A stretch of DNA of 34,984 bases from contig JASHUY010000044.1 of the NCBI GenBank assembly GCA_030039755.1, positions 1-34,984 on the forward strand. Direction: 5' to 3'. Shown piece after piece: positions 23,863-31,065 of this stretch. The notes beneath the pieces were generated by a model. That model ran no database searches, was not told where the DNA came from, and was given only the letters and a program-made list of their open reading frames with translations. The DNA comes from Acidimicrobiales bacterium. Lineage in GTDB: Bacteria > Actinomycetota > Acidimicrobiia > Acidimicrobiales > RAAP-2. The translations under genes were made by a program, and so were the position numbers. Numbering within the stretch: the first letter of the stretch is position 1; every line of letters begins with the position of its first letter.

Positions 23863-25131
23863 TCACGTCCACCCCTCTCCTGTGTGCTCGCCCGCCAGGG
23901 CGCGGAGCGTCTCGGCGTAGACCCTCCGGCCGGCAGCGGCGTTGGCCGCGGGAAGCCCGCCGAGGTGGACCAGCTCGCCGCCCTGCTCGTGGCGGACGAC
24001 GGTCATCGTCGCCGGCAGGACGGGCGGGACGAAGGTGTGGCCCGCCGCCTGGAACATGACGTGGCGCTGCCGCCCGTCGCGACGACGCCGGAGACGGGCC
24101 ATGGCGAGCTCGGAGTAGAGCGCAGACGGCCACATCGGGTCTCTTGCGCCCGAGAGCAGCAGCACCGCCGAACGGCTGTCCTCGAGGTGCATCATCGCCG
24201 CCTCCACCCGGTCCCAGTCGTCCAGGCAGTCGAGGTACGTCGGCGTGCAGGCGATCGCTCCGTCCACTGTGTACAGCTTCCCGTCTGTGTGCGACATGTA
24301 CGGGATCGGACGACCCTCGTAGCGCCAGGCAGGGACGTTCGAGAGCCACCCGTCCGGGGCCTTGGTGATCCCGGCGTGGACGATCGGGCTCGGGACGTTG
24401 GCGATGACCGTCTCGACGCCCAGGTACAGCCCGAGCAGGAGGGCGAGCTCGCCGCCCCGTGAGGTGCCGATCACCGCCGCGGGCCCCCTCGCCTCCGGGT
24501 GCTGGGTCAGGAACCTGAGCGCGCGCTCGAAGTACTCGAGGTCGATGTCGACCAGCTCTTCGGGGAGCCCCGGCGCGGCGAAGTAGGCGAGGGAGAAGGC
24601 CAGATACCCGTGGCCTGCGAAGAACGCCGCGCTGCGGGGTCTCAGCCCTCCGCCGGAACCGCCGAAGACCAGGACGGGAGGGAAGGGACCCTCGCCGGGT
24701 GGGATGAACAGCTCGCCGTAGAAGCCGCCGTCGCGGACCGGCACCTGGGTGACGCCGGCCGGGAGCAGTTCGATCGCCACCTCGACCTGGCCGAGATCCC
24801 GGCCCTCCGAGGCGGCGGCGAGCGCGATGCGCAGCGGCTCGACCCCGTCGGCGACGTCCCGCACCTGGGCCGACGCGAGGTCGTCGGGTGCGAGCGACCA
24901 CAGCAGGCCGTTCGGATCTGCGCCCTGGTAGCTGCCGCTGAGCGGTTCGGCGGTCGCCACGTCGACAGTGCCGTCGCCACCTGCCGGATAGGCCGCCTCG
25001 CTCCGCCAGGTGTTCCCGTCACCCGTCTGCATGCGGGCCCGAACGGTCACGGTCTCCCCCGGCTTGGCGCCCGAGACCGTCAGGGCCAGGGTCCCGTCCA
25101 GGCCGAGCTTGTCGGACGCGGCCAACATCAC
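23863..25131 (-). CDS. BAAT-type acyl-CoA thioester hydrolase / acyltransferase
   Basis: A 422-residue protein in two parts. The N-terminal beta-domain (LDGTLALTVSGAKPGETVTVRAR to GLLWSLAPDD) matches the Bile_Hydr_Trans module, and the C-terminal alpha/beta-hydrolase matches BAAT_C. The catalytic triad is visible as serine S224 in IGTSRGGELALLLG, D331 in SGARDPMWPS and H365 in AAGHTF. A serine nucleophile favours hydrolase over amino-acid transfer, which usually uses cysteine. The GTG at 25131 overlaps the small upstream ORF as GTGA; an ATG follows at 25128. Its partner is the acyl-CoA synthetase. Confidence 0.88.
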   Translation of the reverse strand: MMLAASDKLGLDGTLALTVSGAKPGETVTVRARMQTGDGNTWRSEAAYPAGGDGTVDVATAEPLSGSYQGADPNGLLWSLAPDDLASAQVRDVADGVEPLRIALAAASEGRDLGQVEVAIELLPAGVTQVPVRDGGFYGELFIPPGEGPFPPVLVFGGSGGGLRPRSAAFFAGHGYLAFSLAYFAAPGLPEELVDIDLEYFERALRFLTQHPEARGPAAVIGTSRGGELALLLGLYLGVETVIANVPSPIVHAGITKAPDGWLSNVPAWRYEGRPIPYMSHTDGKLYTVDGAIACTPTYLDCLDDWDRVEAAMMHLEDSRSAVLLLSGARDPMWPSALYSELAMARLRRRRDGRQRHVMFQAAGHTFVPPVLPATMTVVRHEQGGELVHLGGLPAANAAAGRRVYAETLRALAGEHTGEGWT

Positions 25132-25247
25132 GAGCCCGCCACGTGGAGCTTCTTGTGGCCCGCGAGCGGGCAGCCGACCGGGTGCGCTCGGGAGCCTCGG
25201 GCCCGGGCGTGCTCCGGCGACTTCCGATCGAGCACGACCGCCGCCAT
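25128..25247 (-). CDS. Possible 39-residue small protein heading the acyl-CoA operon
   Basis: A short ORF beginning MAAVVLDRKSPEHARARGSR with a strong ribosome site (GGAGGGG) 3 bases before its ATG. Its TGA overlaps the GTG of the hydrolase gene as GTGA, the same coupling used by proven genes in this window. It has one cysteine and three histidines near the end (HPVGCPLAGHKKLH) and is very basic. No family is recognised. It could be a small zinc-binding protein or a leader ORF that feeds ribosomes into the hydrolase gene. Confidence 0.4.
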   Translation of the reverse strand: MAAVVLDRKSPEHARARGSRAHPVGCPLAGHKKLHVAGS

Positions 25248-25328
25248 GGACCCCTCCTCACCAGCGCTTCGCGCGCTCTTGCTCACCCGTCGACGACGTC
25301 TCCGGTGGGGCCGGGCCGCCCATGCCGT

Positions 25329-25344
25329 CGGTAGTGGAATACCG
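25329..25344. promoter_or_regulatory. Short dyad in the divergent intergenic region
   Basis: CGGTA-GTGGAA-TACCG is a 5-bp perfect dyad in the 147-base gap between the small ORF and the rightward decarboxylase-like gene. It is a candidate operator only by position. Confidence 0.25.
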
Positions 25345-25394
25345 TCGCGCAAAACGGCCCGATCCTGCGAGAGGCCGTCGTTCCAGAGGTGCCG

Positions 25395-25964
25395 ATGGAC
25401 CACGACCCGACATCGAGCGAACCGGCCGTACCTCTCGCAGACTTGACCCCGGACGTCGAGGAGACGCTAGCGGGGCGGGGCGCGAGGCAGCTCAACCTCT
25501 ACCGCGCACTGTCCACGACTCCCGACCTTGCGCGCGCGTGGCTCGCCTTCGTCTGGAGCGTCCGCGACGACTGCCGCACGCCGCGAGCTCTGCGAGAGCT
25601 CGTGATCCTGCGCACCGCGGTGCACAGTGCGTCGCGCTACGAGTGGGTGCACCACGTGGTCATGGCACGAACGGCGGGCGTCACGGACCTCCAGATCGAC
25701 GCCGTGAAACGATGGCCGAGGTCAGCCGAGGAGCTCAGCGGAAATGAGCGGATCGCCCTCGAGCTTGCCGACGCCGTCTGTGCCGGCAAGGTCCCCGACG
25801 AGGTCGTCGCGCACTCGATCGGCGCCTTCGGCCCCGCAGGACACGTGGAGCTCGTGGTGACGGCTGCGCTGTACACCATGGTGCCGCGCGTGCTGGACGG
25901 CCTCAGGGTCCCGATCGAAGAAGGCCTCGAGGACACGGACGGGCCCTGGAAGCCGGGTGCGTGA
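25395..25964 (+). CDS. Carboxymuconolactone decarboxylase (AhpD-like fold) family protein
   Basis: A 189-residue helical protein. The core ELVILRTAVHSASRYEWVHHVVMARTAGVTDLQIDAV matches the CMD family, with the YEWxxH motif. The usual CxxC of AhpD-type peroxidases is replaced by HSASRYEW, so peroxidase activity is not expected. A later helix, LELADAVCAGKVPDEVV, is family-typical. The ATG at 25395 follows AGAGG; a GTG at 25389 is the alternative. Many members are annotated near aromatic or lactone degradation, but the reaction here is unknown. It ends 2 bases from the convergent sulfurtransferase gene. Confidence 0.85.
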   Translation: MDHDPTSSEPAVPLADLTPDVEETLAGRGARQLNLYRALSTTPDLARAWLAFVWSVRDDCRTPRALRELVILRTAVHSASRYEWVHHVVMARTAGVTDLQIDAVKRWPRSAEELSGNERIALELADAVCAGKVPDEVVAHSIGAFGPAGHVELVVTAALYTMVPRVLDGLRVPIEEGLEDTDGPWKPGA

Positions 25965-25966
25965 CG

Positions 25967-26851
25967 TCACGTCGCGGCGCCCGGCTCCACCTCGGCGCGA
26001 CGCCCGGTGTCGGGGCCGGTTTCGACGGCCCTCGCCGGATCGGCGCCCCATGCGGACCACGACCCGGGAAAGAGCCGCGTGTCGGAGAAGCCCGCGAGCG
26101 CGAGCGCGAGCAGGTCGTGGCACGCGGTGATGCCTGATCCGCAATACGCGATGACCGGCCGCGAGTCGTCGGCGCCGAGCGACCGGTACCGCCGGCGCAG
26201 GGCTTCACGGTCGAGGAAGAGCCCCGTGGCGGGATCGAGGTTCCCGTGCCACGGTGCGCTCCTCGCCCCCGGAATGTGACCAGGACGGGGGTCGACCGCT
26301 GGATCGCCTCGCTCGTAACGACCCGTGGAACGGGCATCGAGGAGCAACGCGCCCCCGTGCTCACTGGCTTCCTGCACCTCGTCGGCCTCGACGAACCGGT
26401 CCCTCGTGAACGGCCGGGCTCGGCGTCGTACGGGAAGCCGCCGGGCGTCCGCCGTGGAGAGCTGCCAGGCCCACGAGGCGAGCCCGCCGTCCAGCACCGC
26501 AGCCCACTGTCCGATCGCGCGCAGGAGCCACCAGACCCTCGCGGCGATGGACCCCGACGCGTCGTCGTAGACGACGACACGGTCGTCGTCCCCGATGCCG
26601 AGCCGTCCCAGCCCCTCGGCGAAGCTCTCGGGGCTGGGGAGTGGATGCCGTCCGCCTTCCCTGGAAGCGGGGGCGGAGGCGACCCGATCGACGTCGAGAA
26701 AGACCGCACCGGGTACGTGGCCGGACTCGTAGGCCGCTCGGCCCGAGCGACCGTCGAGGTACCAACGGGTGTCGACGACGATGACGTCGTCGAGGTTGCG
26801 CGCCACCCAGTCAGCGGACACGCAACAGGGGACTTGGTCGACCTCGTCCAT
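25967..26851 (-). CDS. Sulfurtransferase with two rhodanese domains (mercaptopyruvate type)
   Basis: A 294-residue tandem-rhodanese protein of normal length. Domain 1 (about 8-135) is catalytically silent, with VDTRWYLDGRSGRAAYESGHVPGAVFLD. Domain 2 (about 155-285) has the active cysteine C237 in AYCGSGITACHD. The CGSG(I/V)TA loop is the form seen in 3-mercaptopyruvate sulfurtransferases, while thiosulfate rhodaneses usually have CRKGVTA. The ATG at 26851 gives the standard N-terminus; its ribosome site is weak. It lies alone, convergent with the decarboxylase-like gene, and probably serves general sulfur or cyanide handling. Confidence 0.93.
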   Translation of the reverse strand: MDEVDQVPCCVSADWVARNLDDVIVVDTRWYLDGRSGRAAYESGHVPGAVFLDVDRVASAPASREGGRHPLPSPESFAEGLGRLGIGDDDRVVVYDDASGSIAARVWWLLRAIGQWAAVLDGGLASWAWQLSTADARRLPVRRRARPFTRDRFVEADEVQEASEHGGALLLDARSTGRYERGDPAVDPRPGHIPGARSAPWHGNLDPATGLFLDREALRRRYRSLGADDSRPVIAYCGSGITACHDLLALALAGFSDTRLFPGSWSAWGADPARAVETGPDTGRRAEVEPGAAT

Positions 26852-27681
26852 TGACGTCCAACAGAGGTGAGAGTGCGAGGGATCTAAGCCGGAAGCCGTC
26901 AACCTACCAATCGCGACGGGACTCGTCGTCCGATGCGCCGTCCGTTGCGCCGTCCGCGGAGCGGACATGACCTGACCGACCGGACGCTCGGCACCGCCGG
27001 CCCGCCCCGCCGAGCAGTTTTGATCGAAGATCGACCCTATATTTCCGATTCTTTCGCTTCACATTTCCCCAAGACTCGTGGATACTCGTGTTTGCATACC
27101 GCACGATCGGGGTAGAGGTAATACGCAATGCGTCTTGCCTGATGTGGGGGCAATATCCGTTGCCGAGGACGGAGGGCAATATTCCACAGTACGCAACGGA
27201 CGGCGCAGGCTATTTCCCGCACACCCTCTAGGTATCCACACAAACCAACTGGACGGACGGCGCACCGGAAACCCCCGGCTCGACAAGGCGCCTGGGACTG
27301 GCACGGGTGAGAATCCTGCTCCCGGACCAGTGCCCGGCTCGGATCCGACCGTCCGATGAGATCGGCATAAATCCTCGTCAGGAGGCGCAAACGGTCGCCG
27401 GGGCCCCGACGGAAACACGCTGAACGTTGTCTCCGAGAGGCGTGCGAACCGACGTCGTTGGCCGTCGGTCGCCGCTGCCTCGGCCTCCCGCCGGGCGCAC
27501 CCGGGTCCATCCCACAGGAACACGCACGCTCGTCCCGTCCAACACGTGATCGTCGACAATGGCGCACGAATCACGCCGGATCCTTGCGGAAACTTCTGCT
27601 CACGAACTCCCATCTGAATCGCCTCGTCACTCTTAGCTGGAATGTCGTATCCGAAAGCGACGCTGTGAAGGAGGAGGCCAT
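26852..27681. other. 830-base gap without a convincing gene
   Basis: No reading frame here resembles a known family or shows the strong third-position GC of neighbours. The part from about 27020 to 27200 is visibly richer in A and T. It holds a 9-base direct repeat (GGGCAATAT at 27148-27156 and 27174-27182), the stem-loops listed separately at 27294-27396, and a 75-codon open frame (27458-27685) judged unlikely. It may be a long leader of the downstream secreted-protein gene, an RNA gene, or decayed DNA. Confidence 0.5.
27294..27397 (+). ncRNA. Candidate structured RNA element
   Basis: Two adjacent folds are visible. The first is a long hairpin, GGG-A-CTGG-CA-CGGG (27294-27307) with CCCG-GA-CCAG-TG-CCC (27321-27335), giving 11 pairs broken by small internal loops. 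The second is a three-way junction: CGACCGT (27346-27352) closes with ACGGTCG (27391-27397) and encloses the hairpins CCGAT-GAG-ATCGG (27353-27365) and TCCT-CGTC-AGGA (27372-27383). It matches no riboswitch class I can name. Chance pairing in GC-rich DNA is a real alternative. Confidence 0.25.
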
Positions 27682-27747
27682 TTGAACCAAGAATATGTTG
27701 GCGGTATTCAAGGGAAATACAGTCCTACTTGGAGAGGAGAATCATGA
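27682..27747 (+). CDS. Possible 21-residue leader peptide coupled to the secreted-protein gene
   Basis: A TTG-initiated ORF beginning MNQEYVGGIQGKYSP has AAGGAGGAG 5 bases upstream (27668-27676), one of the strongest ribosome sites in the window. It ends with a TGA that overlaps the next ATG as ATGA. It is unlike neighbouring genes in base composition. It may regulate or boost translation of the next gene, or be fortuitous. Confidence 0.35.
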   Translation: MNQEYVGGIQGKYSPTWRGES

Positions 27748-28259
27748 AAACGTGGAGGCTGCTCAGCACCAAGCGGCGTATTGCAGCCGTCGCCCTGGCC
27801 GGAGCCGTTCTCGGCGGTGGAGCGGGTGTTGCGGCTGCCGTCTTCCCCGCGGGAAAGGGGTCGGCGACGGGTTACGGCAAGGTCGCGACAGTGACCAAGA
27901 TCCCGGTCAAGTTCGTGACAGAGACGGGCGGCCCGATGTCCCCGGGTATGACGACAACCGATGTGACGTTGACGTTCACCGCCCACAATTCGACAACCAC
28001 CAAGCCTTTGGGCATTCACAAGATCACAGCGACCGTGGTCACAAAGACAGGGAACATCGTCACATTCACAACCGGCAACACCGTCACAGGGTGCAAGTCG
28101 TCGTGGTTCACGGCCAGCATCACACCCTCGCCCCCCTTCACAATCGCGGCGGGTGCGACAGCTACCGAGCACGTGACCATGTACCTGGAGACAGTGCCGA
28201 CAACACAAGGTGCCTGTGCAGGCAAGAACCCTCAACTGACACTCACGGTGCTCGCCTGA
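27744..28259 (+). CDS. Threonine-rich secreted protein of unknown function
   Basis: A 171-residue protein with a basic N-terminus (MKTWRLLSTKRR) and a hydrophobic signal segment (IAAVALAGAVLGGGAGVAAAV, 13-33). The mature part is beta-strand-rich, with 36 threonines in the whole protein (21 per cent). Two cysteines, C117 in TGCKSSWF and C158 in GACAGKNP, could form a disulfide; this spacing resembles small secreted beta-sandwich proteins of actinobacteria. There is no sortase motif. The ATG follows GGAGAGGAG. Seventeen of the 36 threonine codons are ACA. A perfect terminator hairpin follows, so it is probably its own transcription unit. Confidence 0.8.
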   Translation: MKTWRLLSTKRRIAAVALAGAVLGGGAGVAAAVFPAGKGSATGYGKVATVTKIPVKFVTETGGPMSPGMTTTDVTLTFTAHNSTTTKPLGIHKITATVVTKTGNIVTFTTGNTVTGCKSSWFTASITPSPPFTIAAGATATEHVTMYLETVPTTQGACAGKNPQLTLTVLA

Positions 28260-28275
28260 GGACACCGTCGCAGAC

Positions 28276-28310
28276 TGCCGGGTCACGCGGAAGAGCCGCG
28301 TGACCCGGCA
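28276..28310. terminator. Perfect 15-bp terminator hairpin
   Basis: TGCCGGGTCACGCGG (28276-28290) pairs with its exact complement at 28296-28310 around the loop AAGAG. It lies 16 bases after the secreted-protein gene and before the convergent hydrolase gene, so it probably serves both. No T-tract. Confidence 0.85.
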
Positions 28311-28367
28311 CGCACCTCTCCGGCCCGGGATCCGCCGTGACCGGGGCGTCCTTCGCGTGCAGCGCGG

Positions 28368-29459
28368 CTACCAGGGTGCCAGCAGCCTATGGACACTCGC
28401 GCGCATTCGTCCTTGTGCTTCCACTTGACGGTGGGGGTGGACCGCGTTCGTCAGCAGCACGACCCCGAGGTCCAGCTCCGGGCAGGCGAGGAGCGACGTT
28501 CCGGTGAACCCGGTGTGCCACAAGGTAGCGGCGGGCCATCCGCCCCACGCAGCCGGATCCAGCCGCCATCCGACGCTTCGGACGTCCGCATCGGTCGCCG
28601 CGAGCTTGGTCCGCATCAGATGCCGTGACTCTTCGTCCAGGACGCCCGCGGGGTCGTGTCCGAGGAGGAACCGGAGGAAACGGCTCAGGTCGCGAAGCGA
28701 CGAGAAGAGGCCTGCGTGACCGGCGACGCCGCCGAGCGCAAACGCGTTGCCGTCGTGCACCGCGCCCCAGACGAGGCCGCCGTCACGCCGTTGGTCCCCG
28801 TCGAGCTCCGTGGCGGCCGTCCGGTGTCGCCAGGACGACGGGGGGCGGAACCGGGAGCTCGTCAAGGCGAGAGGATCTGCCAATTGCTGCTGGAACGCGA
28901 CGTCGAGCGCGAGTCCGAAGCAGGCTTCGAGCACCCATCCCATCAGCATGAAGTTCAGATCCGAGTACCGCACGATCCCTTCGGGAGCTCCCCTCGCCGC
29001 CCACTCGTAGACGGCCGACTCGATCGCGGCCCTTCCCTCCAACGCCTCGAAGAACGGCACGTGGTCGACGATGCCCGACGTGTGGGTCAAGAGATGGAGG
29101 ACCGTCGTATCCGGGCGCGGGAACCCGGGTAGCCAGACCCGTACCGGGTCCTCGAACCGGAGACGCCCCTCCTGCCGGGCGAGCAGGGCGAGCGGGACGG
29201 AGCACACCACCTTCGTGAGGGAGGCGAGGTCGTAGCACGTTGTCGCAGTCACCGGGACGGGTTCCCCGACGACACACGCGAAGCCCCCGTACGACTCGAC
29301 GATGACGCCCTTCGACGAGACCACTGCGAGGGACAGTCCGGAGGGGCACCCGTCGTCGAGGAGCTGCGTGAGGCATGCCCGGAGCTGGTCCGTGTCGTCC
29401 GGGGCGACCGCCCTGTCGTTGTCGAAGACGTCGAGCCGAAGGTCCGGCGGCGCGATCAT
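28368..29459 (-). CDS. Beta-lactamase-family serine hydrolase, AmiE-like (putative N-acetylmuramyl-L-alanine amidase)
   Basis: A 363-residue protein of the serine beta-lactamase/S12 peptidase fold. The nucleophile motif is SLTK (S80, K83), the tyrosine motif is YSDLN (Y165), and the third element is WHTGFTGTSL (H315). The GGVAGHAGLFSSLRDL segment and HTGFTG resemble Bacillus AmiE and the hydrolase part of NagZ-AmiE fusions, which remove the peptide from N-acetylmuramic acid. No signal peptide is seen, so it would act in the cytosol. The ATG overlaps the regulator stop as ATGA. The nearby anmK and peptide-type importer support a peptidoglycan-recycling role. Confidence 0.82.
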   Translation of the reverse strand: MIAPPDLRLDVFDNDRAVAPDDTDQLRACLTQLLDDGCPSGLSLAVVSSKGVIVESYGGFACVVGEPVPVTATTCYDLASLTKVVCSVPLALLARQEGRLRFEDPVRVWLPGFPRPDTTVLHLLTHTSGIVDHVPFFEALEGRAAIESAVYEWAARGAPEGIVRYSDLNFMLMGWVLEACFGLALDVAFQQQLADPLALTSSRFRPPSSWRHRTAATELDGDQRRDGGLVWGAVHDGNAFALGGVAGHAGLFSSLRDLSRFLRFLLGHDPAGVLDEESRHLMRTKLAATDADVRSVGWRLDPAAWGGWPAATLWHTGFTGTSLLACPELDLGVVLLTNAVHPHRQVEAQGRMRASVHRLLAPW

Positions 29460-30769
29460 CGATGCTCCTCGCGCCGGGAGCCGCTCGAACGGCGCAGGCG
29501 GACTTCCTGAGCCCCGTACTCGGGCTCGACGCGTCGGGCGCCGTCGGGGAGGAACCCGAATGACGCGTAGAGCCGGCGTGCCGCCTCGTTCTCCTCGAAC
29601 ACCCACAACGTCACGGTGTCCAGGCCCCGATGAGCGAGCAACCGGAGACCGTGCTCGAGGAGGGCACTCCCGATGCCGCGGCCACTCGCGTGCGGGTGCA
29701 CGTACAGGGAGTAGATGTGGCCGCGACGGCTGTCGGCCGGGTCTTCTCCGTGACGGGAAAACGCGAGCACTGTCCCCGCCTGGGAGTGGACGAGCCACGT
29801 GGTGAGCCCATTGCGCGCGGTCAGGCTCCCGAGCCAATCGGTGGTCTCGTCCTCGTCCAATGCCTCGAGCACGTCCTGGCGGACGATCCCGGGATACCCG
29901 GCATGCCACGCGGCGATGAACACGCGGGCGAGTCCTCTCGCATCCTCGGGAGACGCGAGACGGAGCTGGAGGTCCGGTGGCAGGGAGTGGCCGCCCTGAG
30001 CGGCCGGATGGAGCCTCGTACGGAATCGGAAGCGGTCTGCTCGATAGTGGGACCGGACGTACTCGACCGGACGACCTGCGACATCGAAGGTATGGCGGGA
30101 CAAGACCAAGACGGGTGCGCCGGCCGAGACGCCCAAGAGGTCCGCTTCACGCTCCGCAGAAGCGGCGACCTCGATCGTTTCCTCGGCAAAGCTGAGCTCG
30201 ACCCCGTAGCGGTGACGCAGGACGTCGTAGAGGGAGTGCGAGCCCAGTGCATCGGCGATGCCGGGAAACGACGCCGCGTGCAGGAGGAGCAGCTCGACGG
30301 CGAGCGGCTCTCCGTCGGCGAGGCGCACACGCTCGATCTGCAGCATCTCGTCACCTTCTTGAACGTCGAGCAGCAGCGCGGTCCGGGCGTCGGCGGCGAC
30401 GGAGGACACGCTGAGGACCTTGGAGGTCGGGTCCATCCCCCTTGCGCGAATGTGCTCGGTGTGGCTGACGAGCTCCAGCATCTGATCGATCTTGGGCGGC
30501 GTCGCGAAGGTGCCCTTCCCCTGGTGCCGATAGATGCGCTGCTCCACCTCCAGCAGGTGCAGCGCTTGGCGCACCGTCCCGCGGGCGACGCTGAACCTCT
30601 CGCACAGTTCACGCTCGGTCGGCATGACCGAGCCCGGCGGCAGCTCGTCGATCATGCTCGCCAGCGCGTCGCGGACCTGGCGGTACTTCGGGCGCCGCGA
30701 CTCCCGGCTCTCCGCAGCTGCCACGCTCTCCTCCTCGTCGCGTACGTACGCCTCGGCCACCACCTGCAA
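29456..30769 (-). CDS. GntR-UTRA transcriptional regulator fused to a GNAT acetyltransferase
   Basis: A 437-residue three-domain protein. Residues 27-92 are a GntR winged helix (PPGSVMPTERELCERFSVARG, TVRQALHLLEVEQRIYRHQGKGTF). Residues 96-252 are a UTRA ligand domain of the HutC/DasR group (ending VEYVRSHYRADRFRFR). Residues 267-427 are a GNAT domain with the acetyl-CoA loop HPHASGRGIGSALL and NEAARRLYASFGF. The frame is open through both junctions. The start is a TTG or, 6 bases later, a GTG. UTRA domains of this group bind amino sugars or their phosphates, fitting control of a recycling locus. The acetyltransferase target is unknown. Confidence 0.9.
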   Translation of the reverse strand: MQVVAEAYVRDEEESVAAAESRESRRPKYRQVRDALASMIDELPPGSVMPTERELCERFSVARGTVRQALHLLEVEQRIYRHQGKGTFATPPKIDQMLELVSHTEHIRARGMDPTSKVLSVSSVAADARTALLLDVQEGDEMLQIERVRLADGEPLAVELLLLHAASFPGIADALGSHSLYDVLRHRYGVELSFAEETIEVAASAEREADLLGVSAGAPVLVLSRHTFDVAGRPVEYVRSHYRADRFRFRTRLHPAAQGGHSLPPDLQLRLASPEDARGLARVFIAAWHAGYPGIVRQDVLEALDEDETTDWLGSLTARNGLTTWLVHSQAGTVLAFSRHGEDPADSRRGHIYSLYVHPHASGRGIGSALLEHGLRLLAHRGLDTVTLWVFEENEAARRLYASFGFLPDGARRVEPEYGAQEVRLRRSSGSRREEHR

Positions 30770-30800
30770 GGTCCCCGTCCGCTGCAGGAAGGCCGCCGAA

Positions 30801-30814
30801 TGGTCTAGTCAAGT
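30801..30814 (-). promoter_or_regulatory. Putative GntR operator, copy 1
   Basis: On the minus strand this reads ACTTGACTAGACCA, identical to the copy before the importer operon and in the same orientation relative to its own gene. The CTAGACCA half equals half of the DasR-type site TGGTCTAGACCA. It lies 32 bases upstream of the regulator's TTG, which suggests autoregulation. TTGACT within it could be a -35 box, but no good -10 follows. Confidence 0.65.
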
Positions 30815-30993
30815 TGAGGCACGACCCGAGGGTCAATAGGTCGACAATTTCGTTCCGGAGAGCCCGAGCTCGACGCCGGAGCTTTCCGAGCGGGACCTGA
30901 TCGTGTCGTCTCGTGCCTTCCCAGGTCGAAACGGCGCGTTCGCCCATCGAGAGCAGCGGTCAGCTCGTCACAGTATTGCAATGAGTGAAGGAG

Positions 30994-31024
30994 ACTTGAC
31001 TAGACCAAGCCTCGGACCTACCCT
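30994..31024 (+). promoter_or_regulatory. Importer-operon promoter overlapped by GntR operator copy 2
   Basis: ACTTGACTAGACCA (30994-31007) contains the -35 box TTGACT (30996-31001). After a 17-base spacer comes TACCCT (31019-31024) as -10. Transcription would begin near 31031, about 35 bases before the binding-protein ATG. A repressor on this element would cover the -35 box. Confidence 0.65.
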
Positions 31025-31065
31025 GTCGGCGCTTGGCGTCGAGACGAGCGTGGGGAGGTGGAGCC

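Noticed and set aside
22446-24059. 537-codon plus-strand open frame
   Set aside because: Antisense to the acyl-CoA synthetase, whose motifs are complete.
27020-27060. Possible promoter around the AT-rich stretch near TTGATC and CTATATTT
   Set aside because: The spacing between the boxes is about 12 bases, too short for a sigma70 promoter.
27294-27397. c-di-AMP (ydaO) riboswitch as identity of the structured element
   Set aside because: Upstream position of a secreted-protein gene fits, but the conserved sequence blocks of that class are not present.
27037-27567. Minus-strand open frame of 176 codons in the long gap
   Set aside because: No recognisable motif or ribosome site. Open frames of this length are common by chance at this GC content.
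27458-27685. 75-codon frame starting at a TTG before the leader ORF
   Set aside because: No family resemblance and no ribosome site at the start. Kept only as context for the overlap chain.
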